Assembly: GCF_025340265.1 (NCBI RefSeq)
Contig: NZ_CP022708.1
Coordinates: 1-64,000 of the forward strand
DNA from: Novosphingobium sp. 9
GTDB taxonomy: Bacteria; Pseudomonadota; Alphaproteobacteria; Sphingomonadales; Sphingomonadaceae
DNA length: 64,000 nt
Direction: 5' to 3'
In this document: in pieces, positions 9,117-18,398 of the stretch
Numbering within the stretch: the stretch's first letter is position 1
How the letters are laid out: every line of letters begins with the position of its first letter
Notes under the pieces: generated by a model
The model's database searches: none
The model's input: only the letters and a program-made list of their open reading frames with translations
What the model was told of the DNA's origin: nothing
Program-made: the position numbers and the translations under genes

Positions 9117-10367
9117 TCACACCCCCGGCGTCTGCCTGCGCGCACCTTCCTCCAGTTCCCCTTCCCAGCGCGCCACGGTGGTTGCCACGGTGAGGTTGGC
9201 GTAGGCGCTGGGCACCGTGCGGGTCATGTCGAGCAAGCGGTCGAACGGCAGCACGAAGCCCACCACCAGCGCGGTCTGCGCAGGCTCGATCCCGCAGGCG
9301 GAGAGCACGGCAGAGAGCATGAACAGCGAGGCGGACGGCACCGGCGCGGTGCCGAAGGCCGCCAGCGCGCCGGTCAGCAGCACGGTCGCATAGAGCGTCA
9401 CGGTCATCGGGACGTGGAAGGCCTGTAGCGCGAAGAGGCTGAGCAGGCCGACGTACATCGCGGTGCCGTCCTTGCCGATGCTCGCCCCCAGCGGCAGCAC
9501 GGTCGAGGCGATGGCGCGGTGGACGCCGATGTTCTCCTCGGCACAGCGCATGGCGACCGGCAGCGTAGCGCTGCTCGATGCGGTGGAGAAGGCGATCGCC
9601 AGCGCGTCGGTGATGCCCCTGAAGAAGCGCCCGACCGGGACTTTCGCCAGCAGCCGCAGCATCAGCGAATGGACGATCAGGATCTGGATCGCGCAACCCG
9701 CGACCACCGCCACCGCCAGCCAGGCGACATTGACGAACACCGCCGCGCCGTTTGCCGCCACCGCATTGGCGATCAGCGCGAAGACGCCCAGCGGCGTCGC
9801 CTCCATGACGATGCCGACGACTTTCAGCAGCACGGCGGATGTACCTTGCAGCAGGGTCGCGAAAGGCCTGCCGCTCTCGCCCGCCAGCACGGTGCCGACG
9901 CCGAACAGGATGGCGACGAAGATCAGCGCCAGCATGTCGCCCTTGGCCAGCGCCTCGACGATGTTGGTCGGCACGATGCCGACAAGCTGGTCGTAGGCGC
10001 TGACGGGGGTGCCCAGCGCATGCGGCGCGGCATGGCCGAGCGGCGCGGCCTCGCCGGGGCGGAAGATCGTCGCGACCAGCATGCCCACGGCAACCGCCAG
10101 CGCGGTCGTCAGCGCAAAGAGGCCGACGGTACGTCCGCCCACGCTCCCCAGCTTCTTCGGGTCGGCCAGCGTGGTGATGCCGCTGGCGATGGTGACAAGC
10201 ACGATCGGCGCCACCAGCATGCGGATCGCGCGCACGAACAGGTCTCCGAACACCGTGAACCACGGCGCGGTCTGCGGGGCGAGCAGCGCCAGCAGCAGCC
10301 CCGCCGCCAGCGCGCCGAGCACGCGCTTCCACAGCGGAATGGCGAACCAGCGATGCACGAGCGCCAT
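9117..10367 (-). CDS. Dicarboxylate/amino-acid:cation symporter (DAACS/GltP type)
   Basis: 416-residue inner-membrane symporter of the glutamate transporter family. Visible signatures: the serine-rich re-entrant loop STASSSATLPVA and the second hairpin VPSASLFMLS. The usual NMDGT motif of transmembrane segment 7 reads GKDGT here (LGASIGKDGTAMY), an unusual change at a cation/substrate site. ATG 10367 shares its A with the stop codon of the deacylase gene (TGATG), so it was preferred to the upstream TTG at 10376. It is last in the overlapping dgcN-dgcA-deacylase operon, so D-glutamate or another acidic D-amino acid is the likely cargo. Confidence 0.88.
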   Translation of the reverse strand: MALVHRWFAIPLWKRVLGALAAGLLLALLAPQTAPWFTVFGDLFVRAIRMLVAPIVLVTIASGITTLADPKKLGSVGGRTVGLFALTTALAVAVGMLVATIFRPGEAAPLGHAAPHALGTPVSAYDQLVGIVPTNIVEALAKGDMLALIFVAILFGVGTVLAGESGRPFATLLQGTSAVLLKVVGIVMEATPLGVFALIANAVAANGAAVFVNVAWLAVAVVAGCAIQILIVHSLMLRLLAKVPVGRFFRGITDALAIAFSTASSSATLPVAMRCAEENIGVHRAIASTVLPLGASIGKDGTAMYVGLLSLFALQAFHVPMTVTLYATVLLTGALAAFGTAPVPSASLFMLSAVLSACGIEPAQTALVVGFVLPFDRLLDMTRTVPSAYANLTVATTVARWEGELEEGARRQTPGV

Positions 10368-11977
10368 CAGGCGCAAGTGCCTGCGGGCAGGCTCTTGGGC
10401 AACGGATGCGCCAGCGCGCGACCGGCGGCGACGCCCGTCAGCTTGCCGTTCTCCACCGCGATCTGCCCGTTCACCAAGACCTCGCGCACGCCCACCGAGG
10501 TGAGGTTGGGCTGCTCATAGGTAGCGCGCGGCGCATAGGTCTTCGGATCGAACACCACCACGTCGGCGAAGTCGCCCGCTTTCAGGTGGCCGCGCCCGGT
10601 CAGGTGGAACCAGTCCGCGGTCGTCGCCGAACTGCGGTCGATGAACTGCTGCACGGTCAGGACGTGGCGCTGCTTCGTGTAGTACGCATACTTGCGCGCG
10701 AAGGTGGCATAGACGCGCGGGTGCGCGGTCGAGGCGTCGGAATCGGTCATCACCCAGGGCTGGCGCATGAACGCCTCGATATCGCCTTCGGACATGTTGA
10801 ACGAGATCGTCGCGGGATCGGCGGTGCGGATCACGTCCATCGCCGCGCTCACCGCGTCCTCGTGGAGTTCCTTGGCCACCGCATCGAGCCGCTGGTTGGT
10901 GTACTTGCCCTCGACGATCAGCAGCTTGTCCGCACCGCCGCGACGGCGCATGTTCTCGGCCATCCCGGCGCGCAGCTTCGCCTGCTGGGCGGGATCGTCG
11001 AAGCGCACGAGCATGGCCTTGCGCCCGCCGTCCTGCGCCCACAACGGCATCAGCGAGGAGACGAGGCTGGTCCCGCTGGCCGACCACGGATATTGCGCAG
11101 CAGTGATGTTCACGCCCGATGCGCGCGCGGCATTGATCCTGGCGATGATCGCCGGGGCCTGCCCCCACAGATCGACGCCCAGCGCCTTGATGTGTGAAAT
11201 ATGCACCGGCAGATGCCCCTCGCGCCCGATGCGGATCACCTCGTCGACGGCCGCGGACAGGCCGATATTGTAATCGGATTCATCGCGCATGTGGGTGTCG
11301 TAATAGCCGCCCATCTGCCCGGCGACCGCCGACAGTGCGATCACCTCGTCGGTCTTGGAAAAGCTCTGCGGGGCATAGAACAGCCCGGTCGAGAGGCCCA
11401 GCGCGCCCTGGCACATCGCGGTGCGAACAAGGCCCTTCTCGGCCTCAAGCTCGGCAGGCGTCGGCGCGCGGCGGTCCTCGCCGATCACCTTGGAACGGAT
11501 CGTGCCGAAGCCGGTATAGGCGGCGTAGTTGATGCCGACCGGCTTCGCCTTCGCGCTGGCGAGCAGGCCGCCGACATCGAGCGGACCGCCGCCGTCGTTG
11601 CCGACGAACGCGGTGGTCACGCCCTGCAGCAGGAACGCCTCGATCAGCCGGGTCTTGGCATCGTCCGAGGTCAGCTCGGCTTCCATATGCGTGTGCGGAT
11701 CGACAAAGCCGGGGGCGACGATCAGCCCTTTCGCGTCGATCGTGCGCGCGGCCTTGACCCGCAGATGCGCGCTCACCGCGACGATCCGGTCGCCCTTGAT
11801 CGCGACATCGCCGGTGAACGGCACCCCGCCGCCGGGATAGACCGTACCCCCTTTGATCAGCAGATCGGCGGAGAGCGGTTTTCCGGGTGCGGCCAGCAGC
11901 CCCGAACCGCTTGCCAGTGCAACTATTCCCAGAACCGCCGCCGATGCGGCGCTCACGCGCAACCTGCTGATTTTCAT
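10367..11977 (-). CDS. Exported N-acyl-D-amino-acid deacylase (amidohydrolase)
   Basis: 536-residue metal-dependent amidohydrolase of the D-aminoacylase family. It begins with a signal peptide (MKISRLRVSAASAAVLGIVA...LAAPG), so it should act in the periplasm. Metal ligands are suggested by VDPHTHMEAE (HxH) near residue 95 and HISHIKALG near residue 248; DVVVFDPKTY near the C-terminus belongs to the small beta-sandwich domain. Its ATG overlaps the dgcA stop (ATGA) and its stop overlaps the symporter start. Inference: it frees D-glutamate or related D-amino acids from N-acyl forms outside the cytoplasm, the symporter imports them, and DgcN/DgcA process them. Exact acyl and amino-acid specificity is unknown. 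Confidence 0.87.
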   Translation of the reverse strand: MKISRLRVSAASAAVLGIVALASGSGLLAAPGKPLSADLLIKGGTVYPGGGVPFTGDVAIKGDRIVAVSAHLRVKAARTIDAKGLIVAPGFVDPHTHMEAELTSDDAKTRLIEAFLLQGVTTAFVGNDGGGPLDVGGLLASAKAKPVGINYAAYTGFGTIRSKVIGEDRRAPTPAELEAEKGLVRTAMCQGALGLSTGLFYAPQSFSKTDEVIALSAVAGQMGGYYDTHMRDESDYNIGLSAAVDEVIRIGREGHLPVHISHIKALGVDLWGQAPAIIARINAARASGVNITAAQYPWSASGTSLVSSLMPLWAQDGGRKAMLVRFDDPAQQAKLRAGMAENMRRRGGADKLLIVEGKYTNQRLDAVAKELHEDAVSAAMDVIRTADPATISFNMSEGDIEAFMRQPWVMTDSDASTAHPRVYATFARKYAYYTKQRHVLTVQQFIDRSSATTADWFHLTGRGHLKAGDFADVVVFDPKTYAPRATYEQPNLTSVGVREVLVNGQIAVENGKLTGVAAGRALAHPLPKSLPAGTCA

Positions 11978-12987
11978 GAACCCCAGAACCCCTGTTGCGG
12001 CGGAAGGAGATAGCCGCCCTCATCGCGAACCCCGCCGTGCCGATCTTCCCGAAGCCAGACCGGCCCGTCAAGGTCCACCCAGTCGGCGCCCGCTTTTCCG
12101 ACGGCGGCAATATGCAGGGCGGGCACGATCGAGAGCGAAGAAGAGACCATGCAGCCCACCATCAGCCCCATGTTCCTCGCCCGCGCCGCATGGACGAGCG
12201 CCAGCGCCTCGGTCAGCCCGCCCGCCTTGTCGAGCTTCACGTTGATCGCCTGATAGCGTTCGGCGATGCGCGGCAGGTCGGCCAGCGTGTGGAGGGATTC
12301 GTCGGCACAGATCGGCACGGGCGCGCAGTATCCGGCCAGCCAGTCGTCGGCCTCGGCAGGCACCGGCTGTTCGAGCACGGCCACCCGGCAATCGGCCAGC
12401 ACCGGTGCCATCGCGCGCACCAGCGCCTCGTCCCAGCTCTCGTTGGGATCGACGATCAGCGCGGCCTCCGGCGCCGCTGCCCGCACCGCGCGCACCTGTA
12501 CTTCGGGGTCGAGGGCATCGACTTTCACTTTCAGCAGCGGCGCATGGGCGACTTTCGCGGCTTCGGCGGCCATCGCCTCGGGCGTGTCGATCACCACCGT
12601 CAGCGCGCTGGCGACGGGTCGGTCGGTGGCGATGCCAAGCTGGTCGGCGACGCTGATCCCGCTCGCTTTCGCTTCCAGATCCCACAGCGCGCAGTCGAGC
12701 GCGTTGCGCGCGGCGCCGGCGGGGAGCAGCGCGGCCAGTCCGGCGCGGTCGAGCCCGCGTTCGATGGCCCCGCGCGCCTCCTCGATCTGCGCCAGCACGC
12801 TCTCGACGCTTTCGCCATAACGGGCGTAGGGCACGCCCTCGCCCCACCCGGTCAGAGTTTGCCCGGTGAGGCCATCGCGCGAGACACTGGCGGTGACCAC
12901 CAGCGCCTCGGTCTTCACCCCGCGCGAGATGCGGAACGGGCGCGCCAGCGCGAACCGCTCGGCCCTGGCATCGAGGATGAGGCTCAC
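11974..12987 (-). CDS. dgcA: Enolase-superfamily racemase, N-acetyl-D-Glu racemase / dipeptide epimerase type (DgcA)
   Basis: 337-residue member of the muconate-lactonizing subgroup of the enolase superfamily. LLKVKVD supplies the Lys general acid/base (KxK near residue 160), metal ligands appear as IVDPNESWD, LEQP and CADES, and the second Lys lies in INVKLDKAGG. The start is GTG at 12987, which overlaps the dgcN stop (GTGA). Relatives are Ala-Glu dipeptide epimerases and the N-acetyl-D-glutamate racemase DgcA. Adjacency to a DgcN-type gene favours the latter: inversion of N-acetyl-D-Glu to the L form. A dipeptide epimerase acting on L-Ala-D-Glu from muropeptides remains possible and would also suit this locus. 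Confidence 0.88.
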   Translation of the reverse strand: MSLILDARAERFALARPFRISRGVKTEALVVTASVSRDGLTGQTLTGWGEGVPYARYGESVESVLAQIEEARGAIERGLDRAGLAALLPAGAARNALDCALWDLEAKASGISVADQLGIATDRPVASALTVVIDTPEAMAAEAAKVAHAPLLKVKVDALDPEVQVRAVRAAAPEAALIVDPNESWDEALVRAMAPVLADCRVAVLEQPVPAEADDWLAGYCAPVPICADESLHTLADLPRIAERYQAINVKLDKAGGLTEALALVHAARARNMGLMVGCMVSSSLSIVPALHIAAVGKAGADWVDLDGPVWLREDRHGGVRDEGGYLLPPQQGFWGS

Positions 12988-13990
12988 GCGGGGACGCCCA
13001 GCAAGGTGTCGAGGACCGGTTCCACCCCGAAACGATAGGGATCGGTGCAGGGCAGGTCCAGCCGCGCCGCCGTTTGCGCACAGAGCGCGCGGGCCGCATC
13101 CTCGTCCATGGTCGAGGTGTTGAGACATACGCCCACGAAGCGCACCTCCGGGCTGGTCAGCCGCGCGGTGGCAAGATTGGCGGCGATGCACGCTTCCAGC
13201 GAGGGCAGTGCGCGACCGGGAAGCCCGCGCATGTCGCCGCGCGCAGGGTCGTGGCACAGCACCAGTGCCTGCGCCTGCGCACCGTGCAGCAGCCCGGTGG
13301 AAACCCCCGCGAACGAAGGATGGAACAGCGAGCCCTGCCCTCGATCACATCCCAGCCGCAATCGTGGCGGGCAGGCGCAAGGTGCTCCACCGCGCCCGAA
13401 ATGAAGTCCGCCACCACCGCATCGAGCGGCACGCCGCTCCCGGCGATCAGGATGCCGGTCTGCCCGGTCGCGCGGAAATCGGCGTCGAGCCCGCGCGCGC
13501 GCAGGCCCTCGGCAAGCGCAATGGTCGCGTACATCTTGCCGACCGAACAGTCGGTGCCGACCGTCAGGATGCGGTTGCCTTCGCGCGCATATCCGGTGCC
13601 GACCTTCAGGTCTGCCGGTGGATCGCGCACGTCGATCAGCGACAGTCCGCGCTCCGCCGCACGCGCCACCAGCGCAGGCACATCGCGCAACCGCTGGTGC
13701 AGCCCCGCCGCCACATGCATCCCTGCATCGAGCGCGGCCAGTGCATCGGCGACCATGCTCTCGTCGATCCGCCCGCCCGCATTGGCGATGCCCAGCACCA
13801 GCGTCTTCGCGCCTGCCGCCGCTGCTTGCGGAATCGTCATGCGCGGCAGGTCGAGCGTCAGCGGGCTGTCGTCGTGGCGGAATTCGCCCACGCAGTCATG
13901 CCGCCGGAACGCCGCCAGCCCCCGCGAGGTCTTGATACCGATGAAGTCGGCGCTGTGGCCGAGATAGAGAAGAAAAGGTGCCGCAATCAT
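12984..13990 (-). CDS. dgcN: DgcN-type D-glutamate N-acetyltransferase, DUF1611 (single-base frameshift at ~13337)
   Basis: DUF1611 protein, about 335 residues once the frame is repaired. The N-terminal part (MIAAPFLLYLGHSADFIGIK...) and a P-loop-like segment VGTDCSVGKMYATIALAEGL (around residue 145) are in one frame; GSLFHPSFAGVSTG to LDTLLGVPA is in another. One extra base after CCCTG at 13337 joins HDCGWDVIEG to QGSLFHP seamlessly, so I treat it as one intact gene with a sequencing deletion. Known role of the family: transfer of an acetyl group to D-Glu in a D-glutamate catabolic route with DgcA. ATG 13990 gives the family-like MIxxPFLLYLG start. First gene of the four-gene operon. Confidence 0.82.
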
Positions 13991-14203
13991 GCCGCGCAAA
14001 CTAGCGAGGAGAGGCGCCCGCGCGCTCATATCGACGACGCGCCGCCCTATAGCCCGGCGCTATGGGGCGGCACACGGGTCGCACGCGAAAGACGCTCGCA
14101 GGATTGCCGCCTTTGCAAACCAGCGCCGTTGAACTCGCTCCGTAGCCTCGTCATCTTCCCCTCCCTGCGACGCGATCCAGCCGACATCAGAAGGACTTGC
14201 CCG

Positions 14204-15118
14204 ATGCCCGAGACACCGCCTGCCAGCAATCCGGCCGCCACCGATCAGGTCGCTTGCCCCGATGGCCGGATGGCGACCGTCTATCACTGGCGCGCCACGG
14301 TTCCGGTAAAGGGCGTGGTGCTGATCGCACACGGCATGGGCGAGCATGCCCTGCGCTATGACCGCTTTGCCAGAGCGCTGGCGGCGGCGGGCTACGAGGT
14401 CCATGCGCCCGACCAGCGCGGCCATGGCCCCGCTGCGCGCGACGACGGCACGCTGGCCGATCTCGGCCCCGATGGCTTCCCGGCGCTGACGCAGGACCAT
14501 GCCGCGCTGATCCTTTGGGTGCGCGAGCACTACGGCGACCTGCCGCTGATCCTGTTCGGCCATTCGATGGGCTCGATGATGCTGCAACAGTTGATCCTCG
14601 ATACCGTCGATCCCGGCGATGCGGTGATCCTGTGCGGCTCGACCGCGGTGGACCGCATGGGCGAGATGATGGCGGCCTCCAAGGCGGAAGGCGGCCCCTT
14701 CGCGGCCTTCAACGCCGCGTTCCAGCCGGTGCGCACCGGCGCCGACTGGCTGAGCCGCGACGAACGCGAGGTCGACCTCTACCTTGCCGATCCGCTCTGC
14801 GGCTTTGCCGTGACGCCCGCCTCGTTCGCCTCGCTCTTGGCGCAGGGCGAACACTTGCGCGATCCCGCCGCGCTGGAAATCCTGCATCCCGAGCTGCCGA
14901 TCCTGATATTCTCGGGCGATATGGACCCCATCGCCGGGCCGCCCGAAACCCCGCGCGGCGCGATCGTGCGCGAACTCACCGAGCGTTACCGCGCGGCGGG
15001 CCTGCGCCGGGTGACGCTCAAGCTCTATCCCGAGGGACGCCACGAGATGCTCAACGAGATCAACCGCGAGGACGTGACCGGCGACGTGCTCGGCTGGATC
15101 GCCGCGAACGTGGGATGA
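14204..15118 (+). CDS. Alpha/beta hydrolase, monoacylglycerol lipase/lysophospholipase type
   Basis: 304-residue soluble alpha/beta hydrolase with no signal peptide. Motifs: oxyanion region IAHGMGEHALRY, nucleophile elbow GHSMGSM (Ser near residue 125), acid FSGDMDPIA and GRHEML for the His near the C-terminus. The HGMGEH start and the YEVHAPDQRGHG strand are typical of PldB/monoglyceride lipases. ATG 14204 follows AGAAGGACTTG. The 213-bp gap to the divergent dgcN gene contains both promoters; no operator was recognised. No specific link to D-glutamate metabolism can be read. Confidence 0.85.
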   Translation: MPETPPASNPAATDQVACPDGRMATVYHWRATVPVKGVVLIAHGMGEHALRYDRFARALAAAGYEVHAPDQRGHGPAARDDGTLADLGPDGFPALTQDHAALILWVREHYGDLPLILFGHSMGSMMLQQLILDTVDPGDAVILCGSTAVDRMGEMMAASKAEGGPFAAFNAAFQPVRTGADWLSRDEREVDLYLADPLCGFAVTPASFASLLAQGEHLRDPAALEILHPELPILIFSGDMDPIAGPPETPRGAIVRELTERYRAAGLRRVTLKLYPEGRHEMLNEINREDVTGDVLGWIAANVG

Positions 15119-15165
15119 AAAGAGTGCGGGGTAGCGTTGCTCTGTCATCCTGCTAGAGCAGCGAC

Positions 15166-15489
15166 ATGCTGAACAACACGCACAAGCTCTCGGGCACGGT
15201 CCCCGTCGACGGTATCCAGTACGACTGGGAAGTGCGCCGCGAACCAAGCTGGAGCGATATCGAGGGCTGGCGCGGCATGACCGTCTTCGTCCTCCAACAC
15301 GGCACCAAGCGCGGCGCGGTGCTGGAGTTCCCGCCGCCCAAGCGCCTGCTCAAGGGCCTGCAACGCGGCCGCCTGCAGATCGGCGACGCCATCGTCGCGC
15401 GCGGCGTGCGCGCTGCGCTTGCCGCCGGATGGGAGCCCGAGACCCGCGGCAAGCCGATGGTCTTCGAGGTCGACGCCGACGGGAATTGA
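15166..15489 (+). CDS. Small conserved hypothetical protein
   Basis: 107-residue soluble protein (MLNNTHKLSGTVPVDGIQYD...). A central WRGMTVFVLQ and a basic PPPKRLLKGLQRGRLQ segment stand out; no signal peptide, membrane segment or known motif. It begins 47 bases after the hydrolase stop and could be co-transcribed. The coding pattern and absence of rare stops support it as real, but I do not recognise the family. Confidence 0.6.
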   Translation: MLNNTHKLSGTVPVDGIQYDWEVRREPSWSDIEGWRGMTVFVLQHGTKRGAVLEFPPPKRLLKGLQRGRLQIGDAIVARGVRAALAAGWEPETRGKPMVFEVDADGN

Positions 15490-15543
15490 TGGGGGATCGG
15501 CGTTCGTCGCGAAAATTGCTGGCGCAGGACCGATCACCCCCCT

Positions 15544-15930
15544 CTTCGTCATTCCCGCGAAGGCGGGAATCCAGTCAGCGCAGGGCTTCGAAACCGAGAT
15601 CCATGGCGAGATCGCGCCATTGCGGATTTCTCTCCTCGATAAGTCGAAGTTTCCAGCCCCGGTTCCATGTCTTGATCCGCTTCTCCCGCTGGATCGCGTG
15701 CTCCATTGTGTCATGCATTTCAAACCACACCAGCAGCTTGGTCCCATAGCGGGCACTGAAGCCGCCGAAATGCTCGCTGCGATGCTGGGCAATGCGCTGG
15801 ATCAGGTTCGACGTGGTGCCGGTGTACAGCGTACCGTTTCGCGCCGATGCGAGAATATAGACGGCGGGCGAGAAGGTGTCCTTCATCGCAAGGTTGCTAC
15901 TGGATTCCCGCCTTCGCGGGAATGACGAAG
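15544..15930. mobile_element. GIY-YIG nuclease element bounded by perfect 31-bp inverted repeats
   Basis: The left end (15544-15574) and right end (15900-15930) are exact reverse complements over 31 bp; each arm contains the palindromic core ATTCCCGCGAAGGCGGGAAT. The 325 bp between them is almost entirely one gene, the GIY-YIG nuclease on the minus strand, whose stop codon directly abuts the left repeat and whose start lies 13 bp from the right repeat. A related internally deleted copy is at 38227-38386 and a solo pair of arms at 4255-4358. Inference: a mobile element, with the nuclease as its own mobility enzyme and the arms as target or ends. No target-site duplication was apparent. Confidence 0.75.
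15575..15886 (-). CDS. GIY-YIG family endonuclease (UPF0213/YhbQ-like)
   Basis: 103-residue single-domain GIY-YIG nuclease. The signature appears as YIL (residues 10-12) ... YTG (residues 21-23), followed by NLIQRIAQHR with the conserved Arg, and a helix AIQREKRIKTWNRGWK bearing the expected acidic residue. No DNA-binding accessory domain. ATG 15886 was chosen because the longer frame merely reads through the terminal repeat. It is completely contained between inverted repeats, which suggests that its function is tied to those palindromes; such single-domain proteins are often left as unexplained. Confidence 0.85.
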   Translation of the reverse strand: MKDTFSPAVYILASARNGTLYTGTTSNLIQRIAQHRSEHFGGFSARYGTKLLVWFEMHDTMEHAIQREKRIKTWNRGWKLRLIEERNPQWRDLAMDLGFEALR

Positions 15931-16041
15931 GGAGTGAACATTCTGCAAGCCACGCGAACACACAAAAGACGCGTTTTGCGGCACGGCAGGTTCCAGGCGT
16001 TTGCCATCAACCCGCCAAACGCCCGACTGGGCGCTCCCCCC

Positions 16042-16947
16042 TCACCCCATAGCCACCGGGCGCGAGTGCGCGTCTATCGTCCTCGCCAGCGCCTTGAGGA
16101 AATCGGTCGCCAGCACGGTCGGGGGGCGGTTCGTTAGGTACATCGCATGGACGTCGAAGGTCAGGCGCGATTTGAGCGGGCGCATCGACAGGCCGGGCAC
16201 CAGCGAGGCGCGCGCGGTGAAGCTGTCCACCACGGTCATGCCCACGCCTTGCCGCACCAGCGCGGTCGCGATGTGGAAGGTGCGCGCCTGCACCACCTCG
16301 TCCAGCTCCACGCCAGCGCGCAGCACTTCCTTGCTGAACAGCAGGCCGATGGGACCGGAGGCGGCGAGCGAGATGAACGGGCGGCCGACCAGTTGCTCCA
16401 GATCGATGCGCGAGGGCGCGTCGGGCATGTCCTCCTCGCGATAGAGCACCACCAGTTCGCCCGCGCCCAGCCACTGCGCGCCGATGGGCGCATCGCGCGG
16501 CACCTCGAAGGCGACGGCAAGGTCGGTCTCGCGTTCGTAGAGCTTGCGCAGCAGATCCTCGTGGTGGATCGTCTGGAGATCGAACTTCACCTTGGTATGG
16601 CTGCGCAGGAACTGGGTGACGGTCGTCGGCAGCGCATCGAGCGCGATCGACGGCAGCGCCGAGACCCGCAGCACGCCCTCGCTGCCGCGCCGCAGGTTCC
16701 GGCTCGCCTCGCGCAGGGCATAGACGCGGTCCTGGATCTCGCCCACTTCGGTGAACAGCGTGTGCGCATCCTCGGTCGGGATCAGCCGCCCGGCGGTGCG
16801 CTGGAACAGCGGGAAGCCCAGCAGCGATTCGGCATGGCGCAGCACCTTGGACACCGAAGGCTGCGAGACGTTGAGCGCCCGCGCCGCCGCGCTGACCGAG
16901 CCGTTGACGTAGACGGCGTGGAATATCTCGATGTGGCGCAGGTTCAT
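16042..16947 (-). CDS. LysR family transcriptional regulator
   Basis: 301-residue regulator. The N-terminal winged helix-turn-helix ([20 protein letters not shown]..., recognition helix [16 protein letters not shown]) is followed by a LysR substrate-binding domain beginning [18 protein letters not shown]. It is divergently oriented from the secreted serine hydrolase gene, with 215 bp between the two starts, the usual arrangement for a LysR protein controlling its neighbour. Ligand unknown; a muropeptide-derived molecule would suit the context, but this is inference. Confidence 0.9.
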   Translation of the reverse strand: MNLRHIEIFHAVYVNGSVSAAARALNVSQPSVSKVLRHAESLLGFPLFQRTAGRLIPTEDAHTLFTEVGEIQDRVYALREASRNLRRGSEGVLRVSALPSIALDALPTTVTQFLRSHTKVKFDLQTIHHEDLLRKLYERETDLAVAFEVPRDAPIGAQWLGAGELVVLYREEDMPDAPSRIDLEQLVGRPFISLAASGPIGLLFSKEVLRAGVELDEVVQARTFHIATALVRQGVGMTVVDSFTARASLVPGLSMRPLKSRLTFDVHAMYLTNRPPTVLATDFLKALARTIDAHSRPVAMG

Positions 16948-17162
16948 GGGATCGTCCGTGTCGGCAGCGTCCCGATGCGAGGGGCGTGAGGCCAGAAAGA
17001 GGGCCAGTGATAACACCGCAGGCCGCGCTGCCAAGCACGGTGGACGTGCCGCGCCTTCATGGCGCGGGCAGTGTGGCCCTGCTGCATCTTGCCTCGCGAG
17101 ATGTGCAGCATCGACGCGGAAAAACCCTCGCGTCGTCGGAAAAGGCGCGCCACGTTGCGGAG

Positions 17163-18398
17163 ATGGCGGCTTTTTCCCTTCTTCTCGCAAGCGGCGCGGC
17201 GGCGCTCGCGCTGATGCTTCCCGTCGCGGCGCAGGCGCAGGCGCAGGACAATGCCCCGCCCTCTCCTCAGCCGATGGCCGAGGCGCGAGTGACATTCGAC
17301 CGTCACCGCATCCTCAGCGAAAGCGCAAGCGGCCTCGCCGATCCAGCCACGGGACGAGCGGTGACGACTTCCGATCCGGCGCGCGTCGCCTCGATCTCGA
17401 AGCTGGTGACGGCGATCGGCGTGATGCGGCTGGTGGAGGACAGGAAGCTCGATCTCGATGCCGATGTCTCGACCTATCTGGGCTGGCCCCTGCGCAATCC
17501 CGCCTTTCCCGACACGCCGATCACGCTGCGCCTGCTGCTCTCGCACCGATCGAGCCTGCGCGACGGGATCGACTATGTGCTGCCGCTCGATGCCAGCCTG
17601 AAGGCGGCGGTGGCGAACCCCGAGGCATGGGACAGCGAGCACGCGCCGGGCACCTTCTTTCGCTACACCAACCTCAATTTCCCGATGATCGGCGCGGTGA
17701 TGGAGCGCGCGACGGGTGAGCGGTTCGACAGGCTGATGGACCGGCTGGTGCTGCGCCCGATGAAGCTCGATGCCTGCTACAACTGGACGCAGTGCAGCGA
17801 TGCGGCGGCGGCCCGCGCGGTCGTCCTGACCCGGCAGGGCAAGCCGGTGAGCGACGACAACCACGGCAAGCGCCCTGCCTGTCCGGTGACGCCCGCCAGC
17901 GACGGATCGTGCGATCTCGATACGTGGCAGGCCGGGCGCAACGGGGCGATCTTCTCGCCGCAGGGCGGCCTGCGCATCTCCGCGCGCGGGCTGGCGCGGG
18001 TCGGGCAGATGCTGCTGAACAAGGGCATGCTCGACGGGACGCGCATTCTTTCGGCGCGATCTGTCGAGACGATGGAAGCGCCGCAGTGGGTGTCGAACGG
18101 CACCAATGGCGATACATGGCAGGGCTTCCTGTGCACCTATGGCCTCGCGATCCAGACGCTGGCGACAAGGGCGCAAGGCTGCCGCGACGATCCGTTCGGC
18201 GACGGACGCCGCCGCATCGGCCATGCGGGCAATGCCTATGGCCTGCGCTCGGGGCTGTGGATCGACCCCGAGCGCGGCACCGGCGTCGCGTATTTCGCCA
18301 CCGATGTGCCCGAGACGCCGGGCACGCACTCCGCCTTCAGCGCGACGGAAGAACGGCTCGCTACTGGCGAAGCGCCTCGCGCAGACGGCCACCGCTAA
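17163..18398 (+). CDS. Secreted serine hydrolase of the beta-lactamase family
   Basis: 411-residue PF00144-type hydrolase with a signal peptide ([20 protein letters not shown]...AQAQ). Catalytic blocks: SISK (nucleophile Ser and Lys) in [16 protein letters not shown] in [10 protein letters not shown] and HAG in [11 protein letters not shown]. Four Cys residues in the [14 protein letters not shown] region suggest disulfides, consistent with export. The start is uncertain: ATG 17163 begins the signal peptide but has GGAG immediately adjoining it. Its last 38 bases overlap the 3' end of the convergent murQ gene. As the neighbour of murQ and a kinase, a periplasmic D,D-peptidase or amidase role on muropeptides is plausible; an esterase is possible. 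Confidence 0.82.
   Translation: MAAFSLLLASGAAALALMLPVAAQAQAQDNAPPSPQPMAEARVTFDRHRILSESASGLADPATGRAVTTSDPARVASISKLVTAIGVMRLVEDRKLDLDADVSTYLGWPLRNPAFPDTPITLRLLLSHRSSLRDGIDYVLPLDASLKAAVANPEAWDSEHAPGTFFRYTNLNFPMIGAVMERATGERFDRLMDRLVLRPMKLDACYNWTQCSDAAAARAVVLTRQGKPVSDDNHGKRPACPVTPASDGSCDLDTWQAGRNGAIFSPQGGLRISARGLARVGQMLLNKGMLDGTRILSARSVETMEAPQWVSNGTNGDTWQGFLCTYGLAIQTLATRAQGCRDDPFGDGRRRIGHAGNAYGLRSGLWIDPERGTGVAYFATDVPETPGTHSAFSATEERLATGEAPRADGHR

Noticed and set aside
15547-15927. CRISPR-like repeat pair
   Set aside because: Only two copies, in inverted orientation and bracketing a gene; no regular direct repeats or spacers.
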